Assembly (NCBI GenBank): GCA_004374725.1
Contig: SOKK01000045.1
Coordinates: 1-5,183, forward strand
DNA length: 5,183 nucleotides
Reading direction: 5' to 3'
From: Patescibacteria group bacterium
GTDB taxonomy: Bacteria > Patescibacteriota > SOKK01
Under the pieces are notes generated by a model. That model was given only the letters and a program-made list of their open reading frames with translations. It had not been told where the DNA came from and did no database searches. This document shows, one piece after another, positions 1 to 5,064 of this stretch. The translations under genes were made by a program, and so were the position numbers. How positions within the stretch are numbered: the stretch's first letter is position 1; each line of letters opens with the position of its first letter.

Positions 1-107
1 GAAAAGGCCGGAGTTAAGCCAAAAATAAAGACAAAAAGAAAAACCAAGCAAGACAAAAGAAGTCTCTTGGTTCTTTGAAAAAGCTTTTTTGGGGTTAAAA
101 GAAGCAT
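1..107 (-). CDS. N-terminus of a secreted protein (partial, runs off the left edge)
   Basis: Only the first 35 codons are present, starting at the ATG at 107-105. They read as a classical signal peptide. A basic n-region (residues 7-15, KKLFQRTKR) is followed by a hydrophobic core (16-31) and a short polar end TPAF, with a following codon TC-, so TPAFS would be a plausible signal peptidase I site. The Cys at residue 20 lies inside the hydrophobic core and is not a credible lipobox. The gene lies downstream of ftsX on the same strand, but has its own promoter at 225-197 and is cut off from ftsX by the terminator at 403-370. In many bacteria ftsX is near a secreted coiled-coil or M23 peptidase activator (EnvC-like). 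That identity is only a guess from position, because no catalytic domain is in the window. No Shine-Dalgarno sequence precedes this ATG. Confidence 0.6.
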   Translation of the reverse strand, partial: MLLLTPKKLFQRTKRLLLSCLVFLFVFIFGLTPAF

Positions 108-196
108 TTTATGATGGGGAAATATCAGAAAAACCTCGGTTCCCCCCTCACTGTAAGGCTCCTTCCTATAATCAAAAAATCCCTTCCTTCTTATTA

Positions 197-225
197 ATCT
201 TACCAAAAATAGTCGTTTCTGTCAA
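197..225 (-). promoter_or_regulatory. Sigma70-type promoter for the secreted protein gene
   Basis: On the minus strand, TTGACA (225-220) is separated by exactly 17 bases from TAAGAT (202-197). This gives a perfect -35 and a five-of-six -10 match. Transcription would begin near 190 and leave an 80-base leader before the ATG at 107. The promoter is back to back with the rightward promoter at 244-272; their -35 boxes are 18 bases apart. Confidence 0.75.
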
Positions 226-243
226 GATAGACAAGCAAAATTC

Positions 244-272
244 TTGACAAGAGAGAAATGATGTGCTAAGCT
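244..272 (+). promoter_or_regulatory. Sigma70-type promoter for the candidate small RNA
   Basis: A perfect TTGACA (244-249) is followed after 17 bases by TAAGCT (267-272). That hexamer is only three-of-six but is preceded by TGC (264-266), so it qualifies as an extended -10. Predicted transcription start is about 279. No protein gene lies downstream on this strand before the terminator at 377-403, so the promoter most likely serves a non-coding transcript. Confidence 0.6.
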
Positions 273-278
273 GAATTA

Positions 279-403
279 CCAACGTGGCGTACATGCTCTA
301 TATGTAAGTTCACCCTCCAAAAACAGGGTGAAGGAGGGTAACACTGGCAACCTATCCGCCCTTACTTACAAAAAATAGCACTAAAAACAAGGTGCTGTTT
401 TTT
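279..403 (+). ncRNA. Candidate small structured RNA of unknown family
   Basis: This stretch of about 125 bases has a promoter immediately upstream, no usable ORF, and an intrinsic terminator at its end, the layout of an independent small RNA gene. It is rich in internal pairing. TTCACCCT (309-316) pairs perfectly with AGGGTGAA (325-332). The same left strand can instead pair, as 308-318, with GGAGGGTAAC (333-342) over ten pairs with one bulge. TGTAAGT (303-309) can close the domain with ACTTACA (364-370), and GGCG (286-289) is complementary to CGCC (357-360), which would be a pseudoknot across that closing helix. The SRP RNA core (GGAAGG...AGCAG), RNase P signatures and tRNA arms are absent, so I cannot assign a family. 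The 5' end is estimated from the promoter. It could instead be antisense readthrough towards the ftsX 3' end, but the terminator argues against that. Confidence 0.5.
370..403. terminator. Bidirectional intrinsic terminator between the small RNA and ftsX
   Basis: AGCAC (377-381) pairs with GTGCT (392-396). The stem is flanked by six A (370-375) on the left and six T (398-403) on the right, so each strand shows hairpin plus T-run. It can end both the rightward candidate RNA and leftward ftsX transcription. The stem is short (5 bp) but can extend through the A/T flanks. Confidence 0.75.
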
Positions 404-413
404 GTCATATATA

Positions 414-454
414 AGTAGAACAATGTTCTACTCTGGACAGCCCGCGAGCTGTTC
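414..454. repeat. Two hairpins just after the ftsX stop
   Basis: AGTAGAAC (414-421) and GTTCTACT (425-432) form a perfect 8-bp stem with a 3-base loop. GGACAGC (435-441) and GCTGTTC (448-454) form a second stem, with one G-T pair, ending one base from the ftsX stop codon. Neither is followed by a T-run. They probably protect or shape the ftsX mRNA 3' end before the terminator at 403-370. The GAAC-GTTC core has a 3-base spacer and so does not fit the 4-base spacer of a Gram-positive LexA box. Confidence 0.5.
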
Positions 455-1375
455 CTACACTTTCAGGTGCTGTCTGATCGCGAGTAAACTACTTAAGGTT
501 CCAATTAAAATCCCGGTTATGAATTGAAATACTCCCAAGATAAATATACTATACCAAAACGAGCTGATCAGTCCTAAATTCTCCCCGCCCAAATAATTTA
601 AGACACGCGGAGAAAGATAATAAACCAAGGGAACAATAACCAAGAAAGAAATTAACATTGCAAAGATTCCGTACATCACTCCCTCCAAGACAAATGGCCA
701 ACGAATATACCAATTACTTGCGCCAACAAGTTTCATAATCTCAATTTCCTCCCGGCGGGTGTAGATCGTAACCCGAATGGAGTTGAAAACTACCAAAAGC
801 GCGATTACAATAAAGCCCAAACTAACGCCTAATCCCGTTCTGCGCATAAAAGTAGTAATACTTACTAAACGATCAATTTTAGTCTTATTCTGATAATAAC
901 TAATTCCATCTTCCGCGATCAGCAATTTATAAAAAGGATCTTCCAGAGCCTGAGTAATTAATTCATACTGTTCAGGATTCTCCGCTTTGATCTCCAAACT
1001 CGCCGGCAAAGGATTGTCATCACCCTTTAAAGAATCTAAAACTAAAGCATCATCTTGATGTTCTGCTTTAAATCTTTCTAACGCCTGCTCTCTCGAAACA
1101 TATTCAACACCCTTCACCTCCGAGAGATTTTCCAATCTTCCCTTGACCATTAGAATTTCTTTTTCAGAAACAGAAGTTTTAAAATAAACACTAACATCAA
1201 TTTTATCTTGGATGGAATCCAGAGCAATATTTCCTAAAAAACTTAAGATCACCAAAGCACTAATTACAAGCAGGGTAAGAGTTACAATCATAGTGGTTGT
1301 TAAACTAAGCCAGCTATTACGCCAGAAATTTACAAACCCCATCTTTATAACTCGATTTAGTGTTGTAAAAAACAT
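455..1375 (-). CDS. ftsX: Cell division protein FtsX (permease-like)
   Basis: FtsX is the membrane half of the FtsEX complex. With the ATPase FtsE it transmits division-site signals across the membrane to switch on murein hydrolases. The 306-residue product has the family layout: a cytoplasmic N-terminus with FVNFWRNSWLSL (14-25), TM1 about 25-48, an extracellular domain about 50-175 containing NPLPASLEI (121-129), then three helices at about 181-203, 231-254 and 275-299. The hallmark loop RREEIEIMKLVGAS (207-220) lies between TM2 and TM3. I place the start at the ATG at 1375-1373 (MFFTTLNRV). The ATG seven codons upstream at 1396 lies in the inverted repeat at 1382-1465 and adds only repeat-derived residues. 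No Shine-Dalgarno sequence is visible. It lies 87 bp downstream of the solute-binding protein gene, so cotranscription is possible. FtsE, usually the adjacent upstream gene, is not in the window. Confidence 0.95.
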   Translation of the reverse strand: MFFTTLNRVIKMGFVNFWRNSWLSLTTTMIVTLTLLVISALVILSFLGNIALDSIQDKIDVSVYFKTSVSEKEILMVKGRLENLSEVKGVEYVSREQALERFKAEHQDDALVLDSLKGDDNPLPASLEIKAENPEQYELITQALEDPFYKLLIAEDGISYYQNKTKIDRLVSITTFMRRTGLGVSLGFIVIALLVVFNSIRVTIYTRREEIEIMKLVGASNWYIRWPFVLEGVMYGIFAMLISFLVIVPLVYYLSPRVLNYLGGENLGLISSFWYSIFILGVFQFITGILIGTLSSLLAIRQHLKV

Positions 1376-1381
1376 TAAAAC

Positions 1382-1465
1382 TAATGAATAATGCAAAATG
1401 ACTAATGAATAATTTAACCCAAGCTAATTAATCATTATTCATTACTCATTAATCATTATTCATTA
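1382..1465. repeat. AT-rich repeat with two direct and two inverted copies
   Basis: The 12-base unit TAATGAATAATG occurs at 1382-1393 and, lacking its last base match, at 1403-1413. It then recurs in reverse complement at 1433-1444 and 1454-1465. The two halves flank a short spacer (about 1414-1430) and could fold into a long AT-rich hairpin. The element fills the gap between the solute-binding protein gene and ftsX, and its last copy supplies the TAA stop (1463-1465) of the former. No T-run follows, so it is not a typical intrinsic terminator. Confidence 0.85.
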
Positions 1466-3226
1466 CCTTCCCCATTCCCTTGCACCCCTTACATACCAAT
1501 CACCAATTTCTAAGAAACGATCAGAAGGAGTCGCAATCATGCCTGTTTCAACTCCCCTCACCTTAGAGTTAATCAGGTAATTCTTAGTCGGATTGACAAG
1601 AAAGACAGCTGGAATCTCCCGCTTGAAAATCCCAAAGAGATCTTGATATCCCCGAGCTTGCTGTTTGGTACTAACTATCTGACGAGCAAACTCTAAGATA
1701 CTGTCAGCCTCTTTATTACTAAAAAGCGCAAGATTTAAGCCAGGATCACTAATTTGAGTAGAATGCCAAAAAGGATAGAGATCCGAATCTGGTCCTAAAT
1801 TCTCTCCAAAAAGCAATGCCTGGTACTCACGCGGACGGATTTGCTCCTGTTGCAAAGTACCCATCGTATAAATCTGCAACTTCACCTTTATACCAATTTT
1901 TTCCCAATCCTTCCTCAGCATCTCCGCAACCTGTACAAACTCTTCTTGATCACTGGTTGCCAATGTAAAATGCAACTCCCTGCGATTTTTCTTCCTCAAT
2001 TTAGTCTTCTTATCTATTACCCACCCCGCCTGGTCAAGAGTTTTCTCTGCTTTCTTTACATTATAAACATCACTTGCAAATGATTTTTTGAATCCTGGCA
2101 GGTGAGCGAGAATTGGAGATTGGATCAGGTGAGCTTCATTCAAAAAGACTATTTCAATAATTCTCTTGCGATTTACCCCGTAGTTAAGCGCTTTTCTGAC
2201 ACCTGAATTTTCCAGGATGTCACTCTTTTGTTGGTTAAAAAAGACCGCTAAATACTGAGGGGTACCAAAGTAATATTCTCTAAAATTTGCTTCTTGGATT
2301 AGCTGTCTTCCTTCCTCACCTTTCAAGTTAAGGGTTCCTTCAATCTCTTTTTTACTCAAAGCCAATTTCAGCTTCTCTAGTGTAGGGTAAAATTTCAAAG
2401 TTAAATCCTCAAGCCAAACAGTTTTACCACGGTATTGATCAAACCGCCCCAAACGTACAATTTCCATTCCCTCATCTTCCTTGGCTTGCAGTTCTTTAAA
2501 ATAATATTGTCCGGCACCAACTGGATTAAGGTTATACTCTGCTGTAAGTATTTTTTTAGGCTCAATTTTCTCCCAAATATGTTTTGGTAAAATTCCTAAA
2601 GTAGTGTTAGAAAGAAAATCATTATAAGGATCTTTGAGGCGGAAGCGAACGGTTTTTTTATTCACCTTCCTTACCTCAACGTTATTCCAGCTGGCCTTCA
2701 AAGTTCCTGGATAGTCTGGATGTTGAATTAATTTGACTGTGAAAACTATATCCTCAGCAGTTAAGGGTTTGCCATCATGCCAGAAAAGATTGTCCTTTAG
2801 CGAAAAAGTATAGACTCGTTTTTCTTTATCTACCTTCCAACTCTTTGCCAGTTCTCCTTGGATTTCACGACTATGATTGTATTTGGTTAACCCAGCAAAA
2901 ACCAAAGCACATAAATCTCGATCTGCATCATTGGTCTGACACAACAAGGGGTTAATATATTTGGGGCTCCCAACAACCCCCTCTGAGTAACTACCACCAA
3001 CCCTTGGCACAACATGAGAATGATTAAAATAAAACCTAAGTCCCAGCCCCATTGTTGAAATCAAAACCAACCACAATAAAACAGTGATGATAATCTTATC
3101 ATGTCTTTTTAGAACATAAGGCAACAAAAAGAAATAACGCCGATAAAGCTTGAGATGATCCAAAATCTTACTAAAAAAAGACCCTTTTTCTTTGCGCCTC
3201 AGTTTAGTTTTAAGTCCTCTTTTCAT
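1463..3226 (-). CDS. Membrane-anchored ABC-type peptide/solute-binding protein (SBP_bac_5 family)
   Basis: The protein resembles the DppA/OppA family of extracytoplasmic binding proteins for oligopeptides and related solutes. The 587-residue product begins with a basic cytoplasmic segment (1-44) and one hydrophobic helix (about 45-67). There is no Cys lipobox, so it should stay anchored by an uncleaved helix instead of as a lipoprotein. The family signature follows: ELAKSW (125-130), VYTFSLKDNLFWHDGKPL (138-155) and TAEDIVF (156-162), then the usual two-lobed domain to the C-terminus. I chose the ATG at 3226. An in-frame ATG at 3319 would add 31 residues, but these translate the palindromic repeats and give the CLPTGRQA string. 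No Shine-Dalgarno sequence is seen. It lies 94 bp after rpmB and before ftsX on the same strand. No permease or ATPase gene is nearby, so the transported solute and partner are unknown; a sensing or scavenging role is also possible. Confidence 0.9.
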   Translation of the reverse strand: MKRGLKTKLRRKEKGSFFSKILDHLKLYRRYFFLLPYVLKRHDKIIITVLLWLVLISTMGLGLRFYFNHSHVVPRVGGSYSEGVVGSPKYINPLLCQTNDADRDLCALVFAGLTKYNHSREIQGELAKSWKVDKEKRVYTFSLKDNLFWHDGKPLTAEDIVFTVKLIQHPDYPGTLKASWNNVEVRKVNKKTVRFRLKDPYNDFLSNTTLGILPKHIWEKIEPKKILTAEYNLNPVGAGQYYFKELQAKEDEGMEIVRLGRFDQYRGKTVWLEDLTLKFYPTLEKLKLALSKKEIEGTLNLKGEEGRQLIQEANFREYYFGTPQYLAVFFNQQKSDILENSGVRKALNYGVNRKRIIEIVFLNEAHLIQSPILAHLPGFKKSFASDVYNVKKAEKTLDQAGWVIDKKTKLRKKNRRELHFTLATSDQEEFVQVAEMLRKDWEKIGIKVKLQIYTMGTLQQEQIRPREYQALLFGENLGPDSDLYPFWHSTQISDPGLNLALFSNKEADSILEFARQIVSTKQQARGYQDLFGIFKREIPAVFLVNPTKNYLINSKVRGVETGMIATPSDRFLEIGDWYVRGAREWGR

Positions 3227-3240
3227 AAATAGAATAAAGC

Positions 3241-3301
3241 TTGCCCGCCAAAGCTCCGCCTGTCTGCCGGTAGGCAGGCAACACTCGCTTCGCGTAGCGA
3301 G
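3241..3301. repeat. Mosaic of GC-rich palindromic repeats between rpmB and the binding-protein gene
   Basis: Three pieces sit side by side. First is a GC-rich segment (3243-3260) that on the minus strand reads GGCGGAGCTTTGGCGGGC. Next is an imperfect palindrome CCTGTCTGCCGGTAGGCAGG (3259-3278, arms pairing with two wobbles). Last is a perfect hairpin CTCGCT/AGCGAG with a 6-base loop (3284-3301). The GC content contrasts sharply with the AT-rich surroundings. Similar strings are, to my knowledge, common dispersed repeats in CPR genomes. The block lies in what would be the 5' leader of the binding-protein message. Confidence 0.85.
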
Positions 3302-3320
3302 CAGGGTATAGATAAGCAAA

Positions 3321-3506
3321 CTATTTTGCTTTTACTTGATTCTTAAGACAACGAGTGCAGATCAAAACGCGCTCTTTCTTCCCAGAAAGGTCTATGGTTG
3401 TTTTTGTTAAGTTTGGTTTAAAGCGTCTTTTTGTTTTGCGGAGAGAGTGACTAACATTATGTCCTGTTTCAACTCCCTTACCACAAACCGCACAACATTT
3501 TCCCAT
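3321..3506 (-). CDS. rpmB: 50S ribosomal protein L28
   Basis: This is a small basic protein of the large ribosomal subunit, needed for subunit assembly. The 61-residue product is full length for L28. It shows the typical pattern: an N-terminal CAVCGKG (5-11), GHNVSHS (15-21), a basic central [10 protein letters not shown] (24-33) and a C-terminal VLICTRCLK (47-55). Cys5/Cys8 and Cys50/Cys53 form two CxxC pairs, so this is the zinc-binding (C+) version. The ATG at 3506-3504 is the only sensible start and lacks a Shine-Dalgarno sequence. A possible minus-strand -10 (TATACT, 3558-3553) overlaps the divergent promoter at 3532-3560, but no good -35 goes with it. A 7-bp hairpin AAGCAAA/TTTGCTT (3314-3331) straddles the stop codon and lacks a T-run, so readthrough into the binding-protein gene is likely. 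Confidence 0.97.
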   Translation of the reverse strand: MGKCCAVCGKGVETGHNVSHSLRKTKRRFKPNLTKTTIDLSGKKERVLICTRCLKNQVKAK

Positions 3507-3531
3507 GATTCAGTTTTACTTTATTTTATCC

Positions 3532-3560
3532 TTGACTCTTAAGTAAAAACTAAGTATAAT
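3532..3560 (+). promoter_or_regulatory. Strong sigma70-type promoter facing the M50 protease gene
   Basis: TTGACT (3532-3537), a 17-base spacer and a perfect TATAAT (3555-3560) make this the best promoter in the window. Transcription should start near 3567, giving a leader of about 230 bases before the protease ATG at 3800. No obvious promoter precedes ssrA, so this one may also feed the tmRNA gene downstream. Confidence 0.8.
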
Positions 3561-3597
3561 GAATTACAACAAACTACTTTACTATAAAAAAGCATTC

Positions 3598-3637
3598 ATC
3601 CCCCAAACCCTGAGCGCAGTCAAAGGGGCAGGGGGAT
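3598..3637. repeat. Nested palindromic repeat in the protease leader
   Basis: ATCCCCC (3598-3604) pairs with GGGGGAT (3631-3637), and CCCT (3608-3611) with AGGG (3624-3627) inside it. The core CCCTGAGCGCAGTCAAAGGG resembles a dispersed repeat I associate with CPR genomes. A run of seven T (3661-3667) follows only after a 23-base gap, so a terminator or attenuator role is not convincing. Confidence 0.65.
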
Positions 3638-3695
3638 AGAAAGAGCTAATAACTTCTTGCTTTTTTTCTTCCCTAGCAGGCTTTAGAATATCACC

Positions 3696-3792
3696 AAAAA
3701 AGGCAAAAGTCAAAAGTCAAAAGGCAAAAGTAGACGTAAAAAATAAAATTTTTACCTTTTTACTTCACTTTTACTTTTTTACCTTTGCCTTC
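3696..3792. repeat. A-rich direct repeats followed by a T-rich inverted copy
   Basis: AAGGCAAAAGT occurs at 3700-3710 and 3721-3731, with CAAAAGT units between. After an A/T spacer the strand turns T-rich and ends in ACCTTTGCCTT (3781-3791), nearly the reverse complement of the first unit. The two arms (about 3696-3740 and 3752-3792) can pair imperfectly. A related A-rich block stands after ssrA at 4973-5003. The element ends 8 bases before the protease ATG and contains the TTG at 3785, an unlikely alternative start. Confidence 0.7.
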
Positions 3793-3799
3793 TGATTTT

Positions 3800-4444
3800 A
3801 TGCTACAGTATCTTTTCGCAAATCCACTCTTCTTTATCGGCTGGTTAATCGCATTAGTAATTGGAATTACGATCCACGAGTTTGCTCATGCCTACACCGC
3901 TTACCGCCTGGGAGATTCGACTGCTAAAATGGCTGGACGAGTAACCTTCAACCCAATTGCTCACATGGACCCCCTGGGAACCTTGATGCTTTTTCTAGCA
4001 GGTTTTGGCTGGGGCAAACCAGTTCCTGTCAATCCGTTCCAGCTAAGACACGGAAGATGGGGACAAGTATTGGTCTCACTGTCAGGTCCTTTAAGTAATG
4101 TTATCGCCGCGGCAATCTTTGCTTTGCCTTTAAGAATTTTAATTACTGCTAATGTTGAAACTCCGGCTATTGTCATCCAGGTCCTCCAAGCAATTATTGA
4201 GCTAAACTTAATCCTTGCAATTTTCAATCTAATCCCCATTCCTCCTCTAGATGGCTCTAGGATTTTAACTGCCTTGGCCCCAAGAGCTTTCTCCGGTGTC
4301 ATGGCAGAAATTGAACGGATTGGCCCTTTTGTTCTCTTGGGAATCATTGTCCTCACAATCGTTATGAACATTCCCCTCTTCAGCCGCATTATCCTACCTT
4401 TAGTAAGCAAGATTGAATATTTCTTCGTTTTTTGGCCATCCTAG
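3800..4444 (+). CDS. Site-2 protease family intramembrane metalloprotease (peptidase M50)
   Basis: M50 proteases cut transmembrane segments of their substrates inside the lipid bilayer, using zinc. The 214-residue product has the zinc motif HEFAH (26-30) in the first helix (about 10-30). The motif NPIAHMDPLG (51-60) and GKPVPVNP (72-79) follow. The third zinc ligand should be Asp151 in NLIPIPPLDG (143-152). Several other hydrophobic helices lie at about 88-116, 124-146 and 176-200. There is no PDZ domain, as in the compact rseP-unrelated subgroup that is common in bacteria. I chose the ATG at 3800. A TTG at 3785 would add five residues but lies in the preceding repeat. No Shine-Dalgarno sequence is visible. 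The promoter at 3532-3560 drives it, and ssrA follows on the same strand 120 bp later. The natural substrate cannot be told from the sequence. Confidence 0.95.
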   Translation: MLQYLFANPLFFIGWLIALVIGITIHEFAHAYTAYRLGDSTAKMAGRVTFNPIAHMDPLGTLMLFLAGFGWGKPVPVNPFQLRHGRWGQVLVSLSGPLSNVIAAAIFALPLRILITANVETPAIVIQVLQAIIELNLILAIFNLIPIPPLDGSRILTALAPRAFSGVMAEIERIGPFVLLGIIVLTIVMNIPLFSRIILPLVSKIEYFFVFWPS

Positions 4445-4446
4445 AT

Positions 4447-4556
4447 GTCATTGCGAGGAGTGAACGAAGTGAGCGACGCGGCAATCCCGTTGGGACATAG
4501 ATAGTCTATATCCTCACGAGATTGCTTCGTCCCGCTTTCGCGGGACTCGCAATGAC
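4447..4556. mobile_element. REP/MITE-like palindromic element between the protease gene and ssrA
   Basis: The 11-bp ends GTCATTGCGAG (4447-4457) and CTCGCAATGAC (4546-4556) are perfect inverted repeats. Inside, 4475-4490 pairs with 4516-4531 at 14 of 16 positions (one wobble), and GTCCCGC/GCGGGAC (4529-4546) forms a separate hairpin. ATAGA/TCTAT (4497-4509) forms a small central one. It encodes no protein, so it would need a transposase in trans. GAT flanks it on both sides (4444-4446, 4557-4559), possibly a 3-bp target duplication, though chance is not excluded. GTCATTGCGAG-type palindromes are, to my knowledge, widespread dispersed repeats in several bacterial groups. Its position suggests it can also act as an mRNA 3' hairpin for the protease gene. 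Confidence 0.75.
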
Positions 4557-4564
4557 GATAAACT

Positions 4565-4956
4565 GGGGGTGTTTGGTTTCGACAGAAGTTTCTGTAAATT
4601 GAAAATGCAAGTCGAGTTTGTTAGTTTACTCGTAAATCCAACTAACAACCTGTAAGTGCAAATACACTTGCTAGCAAGGTGAAAGGACTTTTCCAAGTTC
4701 CTAATCTTGCGCCAGTCGTTGCTTAAATTTTAAGCGATGACCGTCTTTCTTTTTGTGCCCGGCAAAAAGGTCAAGACGCCATACCTCGGGCTCGGTAATT
4801 AATCTGCTTGGGCTAATTACTTAAATATTTCAAGCTAGAATTAAAAGTTTTTTACTTGTTTCAAGCTTTTAATTCGAAATCTTTAAACAAGTTAAGCTTG
4901 TAGAAATTTTTAGTTTGCTCTTCTGGACGGGAGTTCGATTCTCCCCACCTCCACCA
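4565..4956 (+). ncRNA. ssrA: Transfer-messenger RNA (tmRNA)
   Basis: tmRNA frees stalled ribosomes and tags the unfinished protein for degradation, working with SmpB. The tRNA-like part is complete. GGGGGTG (4565-4571) pairs with CACCTCC (4946-4952), then comes discriminator A and an encoded CCA (4954-4956). The T-arm is GGGAG-TTCGATT-CTCCC (4929-4945), and the 5' part has the conserved GGTTTCGACAG (4574-4584). PK1 pairs 4613-4617 with 4628-4632 and 4618-4626 with 4640-4648. PK2 pairs 4749-4755 with 4763-4769 and 4757-4761 with 4787-4791. PK3 pairs 4795-4801 with 4815-4821 and 4806-4810 with 4831-4835. PK4 pairs 4838-4847 with 4866-4875 and 4854-4861 with 4885-4892. It is a one-piece, non-permuted form of 392 bases. 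Confidence 0.97.
4658..4726 (+). other. tmRNA tag-peptide reading frame
   Basis: The resume codon GCA (4658-4660) follows PK1 by nine bases. The frame runs 22 codons, beginning ANTLASKV and ending NLAPVVA, to TAA at 4724-4726. The stop lies in helix 5, where GTCGTTGCTTAA (4715-4726) pairs with TTAAGCGATGAC (4730-4741), as in known tmRNAs. The other two frames hit stops at 4672 and 4680, which supports this frame. The tag ends in Val-Val-Ala instead of the common Leu-Ala-Ala but keeps a small hydrophobic tail suitable for ClpXP-type proteases. Confidence 0.85.
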
Positions 4957-4958
4957 TA

Positions 4959-5003
4959 TCTGCCTTCGGCGGAAAGTTAAAAGTCAAAAATCAAAAAGCA
5001 AAA
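4959..5003. repeat. Small hairpin and A-rich repeat downstream of ssrA
   Basis: TCTGCC and GGCGGA (4959-4973) form a 6-bp stem around a 3-base loop, just after the CCA end. An A-rich run of TTAAAAGTCAAAAATCAAAA type (4973-5003) follows, related in composition and motif to the block at 3696-3740. It sits in the 3' trailer that must be removed from the tmRNA precursor. Confidence 0.6.
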
Positions 5004-5054
5004 CAGACCAAGCTACCTTGACTATTGTCAGTCAGGATGGCTTAGTCTGTTTTT
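5001..5054 (+). terminator. Intrinsic terminator of ssrA
   Basis: Arms 5001-5022 and 5031-5052 pair over about 22 positions, with a perfect outer AAACAGAC/GTCTGTTT and inner TGAC/GTCA and a few mismatches or wobbles between. The loop is eight bases. Five T (5050-5054) overlap the end of the stem. It lies 45 bases after the mature tmRNA end and is the natural end of that transcript. Confidence 0.8.
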
Positions 5055-5064
5055 AGTCAAATAG

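Noticed and set aside
1..240. Plus-strand open frames at the left edge, including a Lys-rich one to a TGA at 76-78 and a longer one from about 28 to 246
   Set aside because: They lie antisense to a convincing signal peptide and a consensus minus-strand promoter, and the longer one has no good start codon. The Lys-rich composition is just the complement of a Leu/Phe-rich hydrophobic core.
279..403. Identification of the small RNA as SRP RNA, RNase P RNA or a tRNA
   Set aside because: None of the universal core motifs of these RNAs is present on either strand.
414..432. LexA/SOS-like operator GAAC-GTTC
   Set aside because: The spacer is three bases rather than four, and it sits after the ftsX stop, away from any promoter.
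1841..2083. Plus-strand 80-codon ORF
   Set aside because: It is fully inside the binding-protein gene on the other strand and shows no domain or plausible composition.
3696..3792. CRISPR-like array in the A-rich repeats
   Set aside because: The units are short, adjacent and low in complexity, with no uniform spacers and no cas genes.
3961..4410. Minus-strand 149-codon ORF
   Set aside because: It is antisense to the M50 protease, which has conserved zinc motifs; the antisense product is a biased Lys/Ile/Pro-rich shadow.
4514..4696. Minus-strand 60-codon ORF
   Set aside because: It overlaps the palindromic element and the 5' part of ssrA, whose RNA structure explains the sequence.
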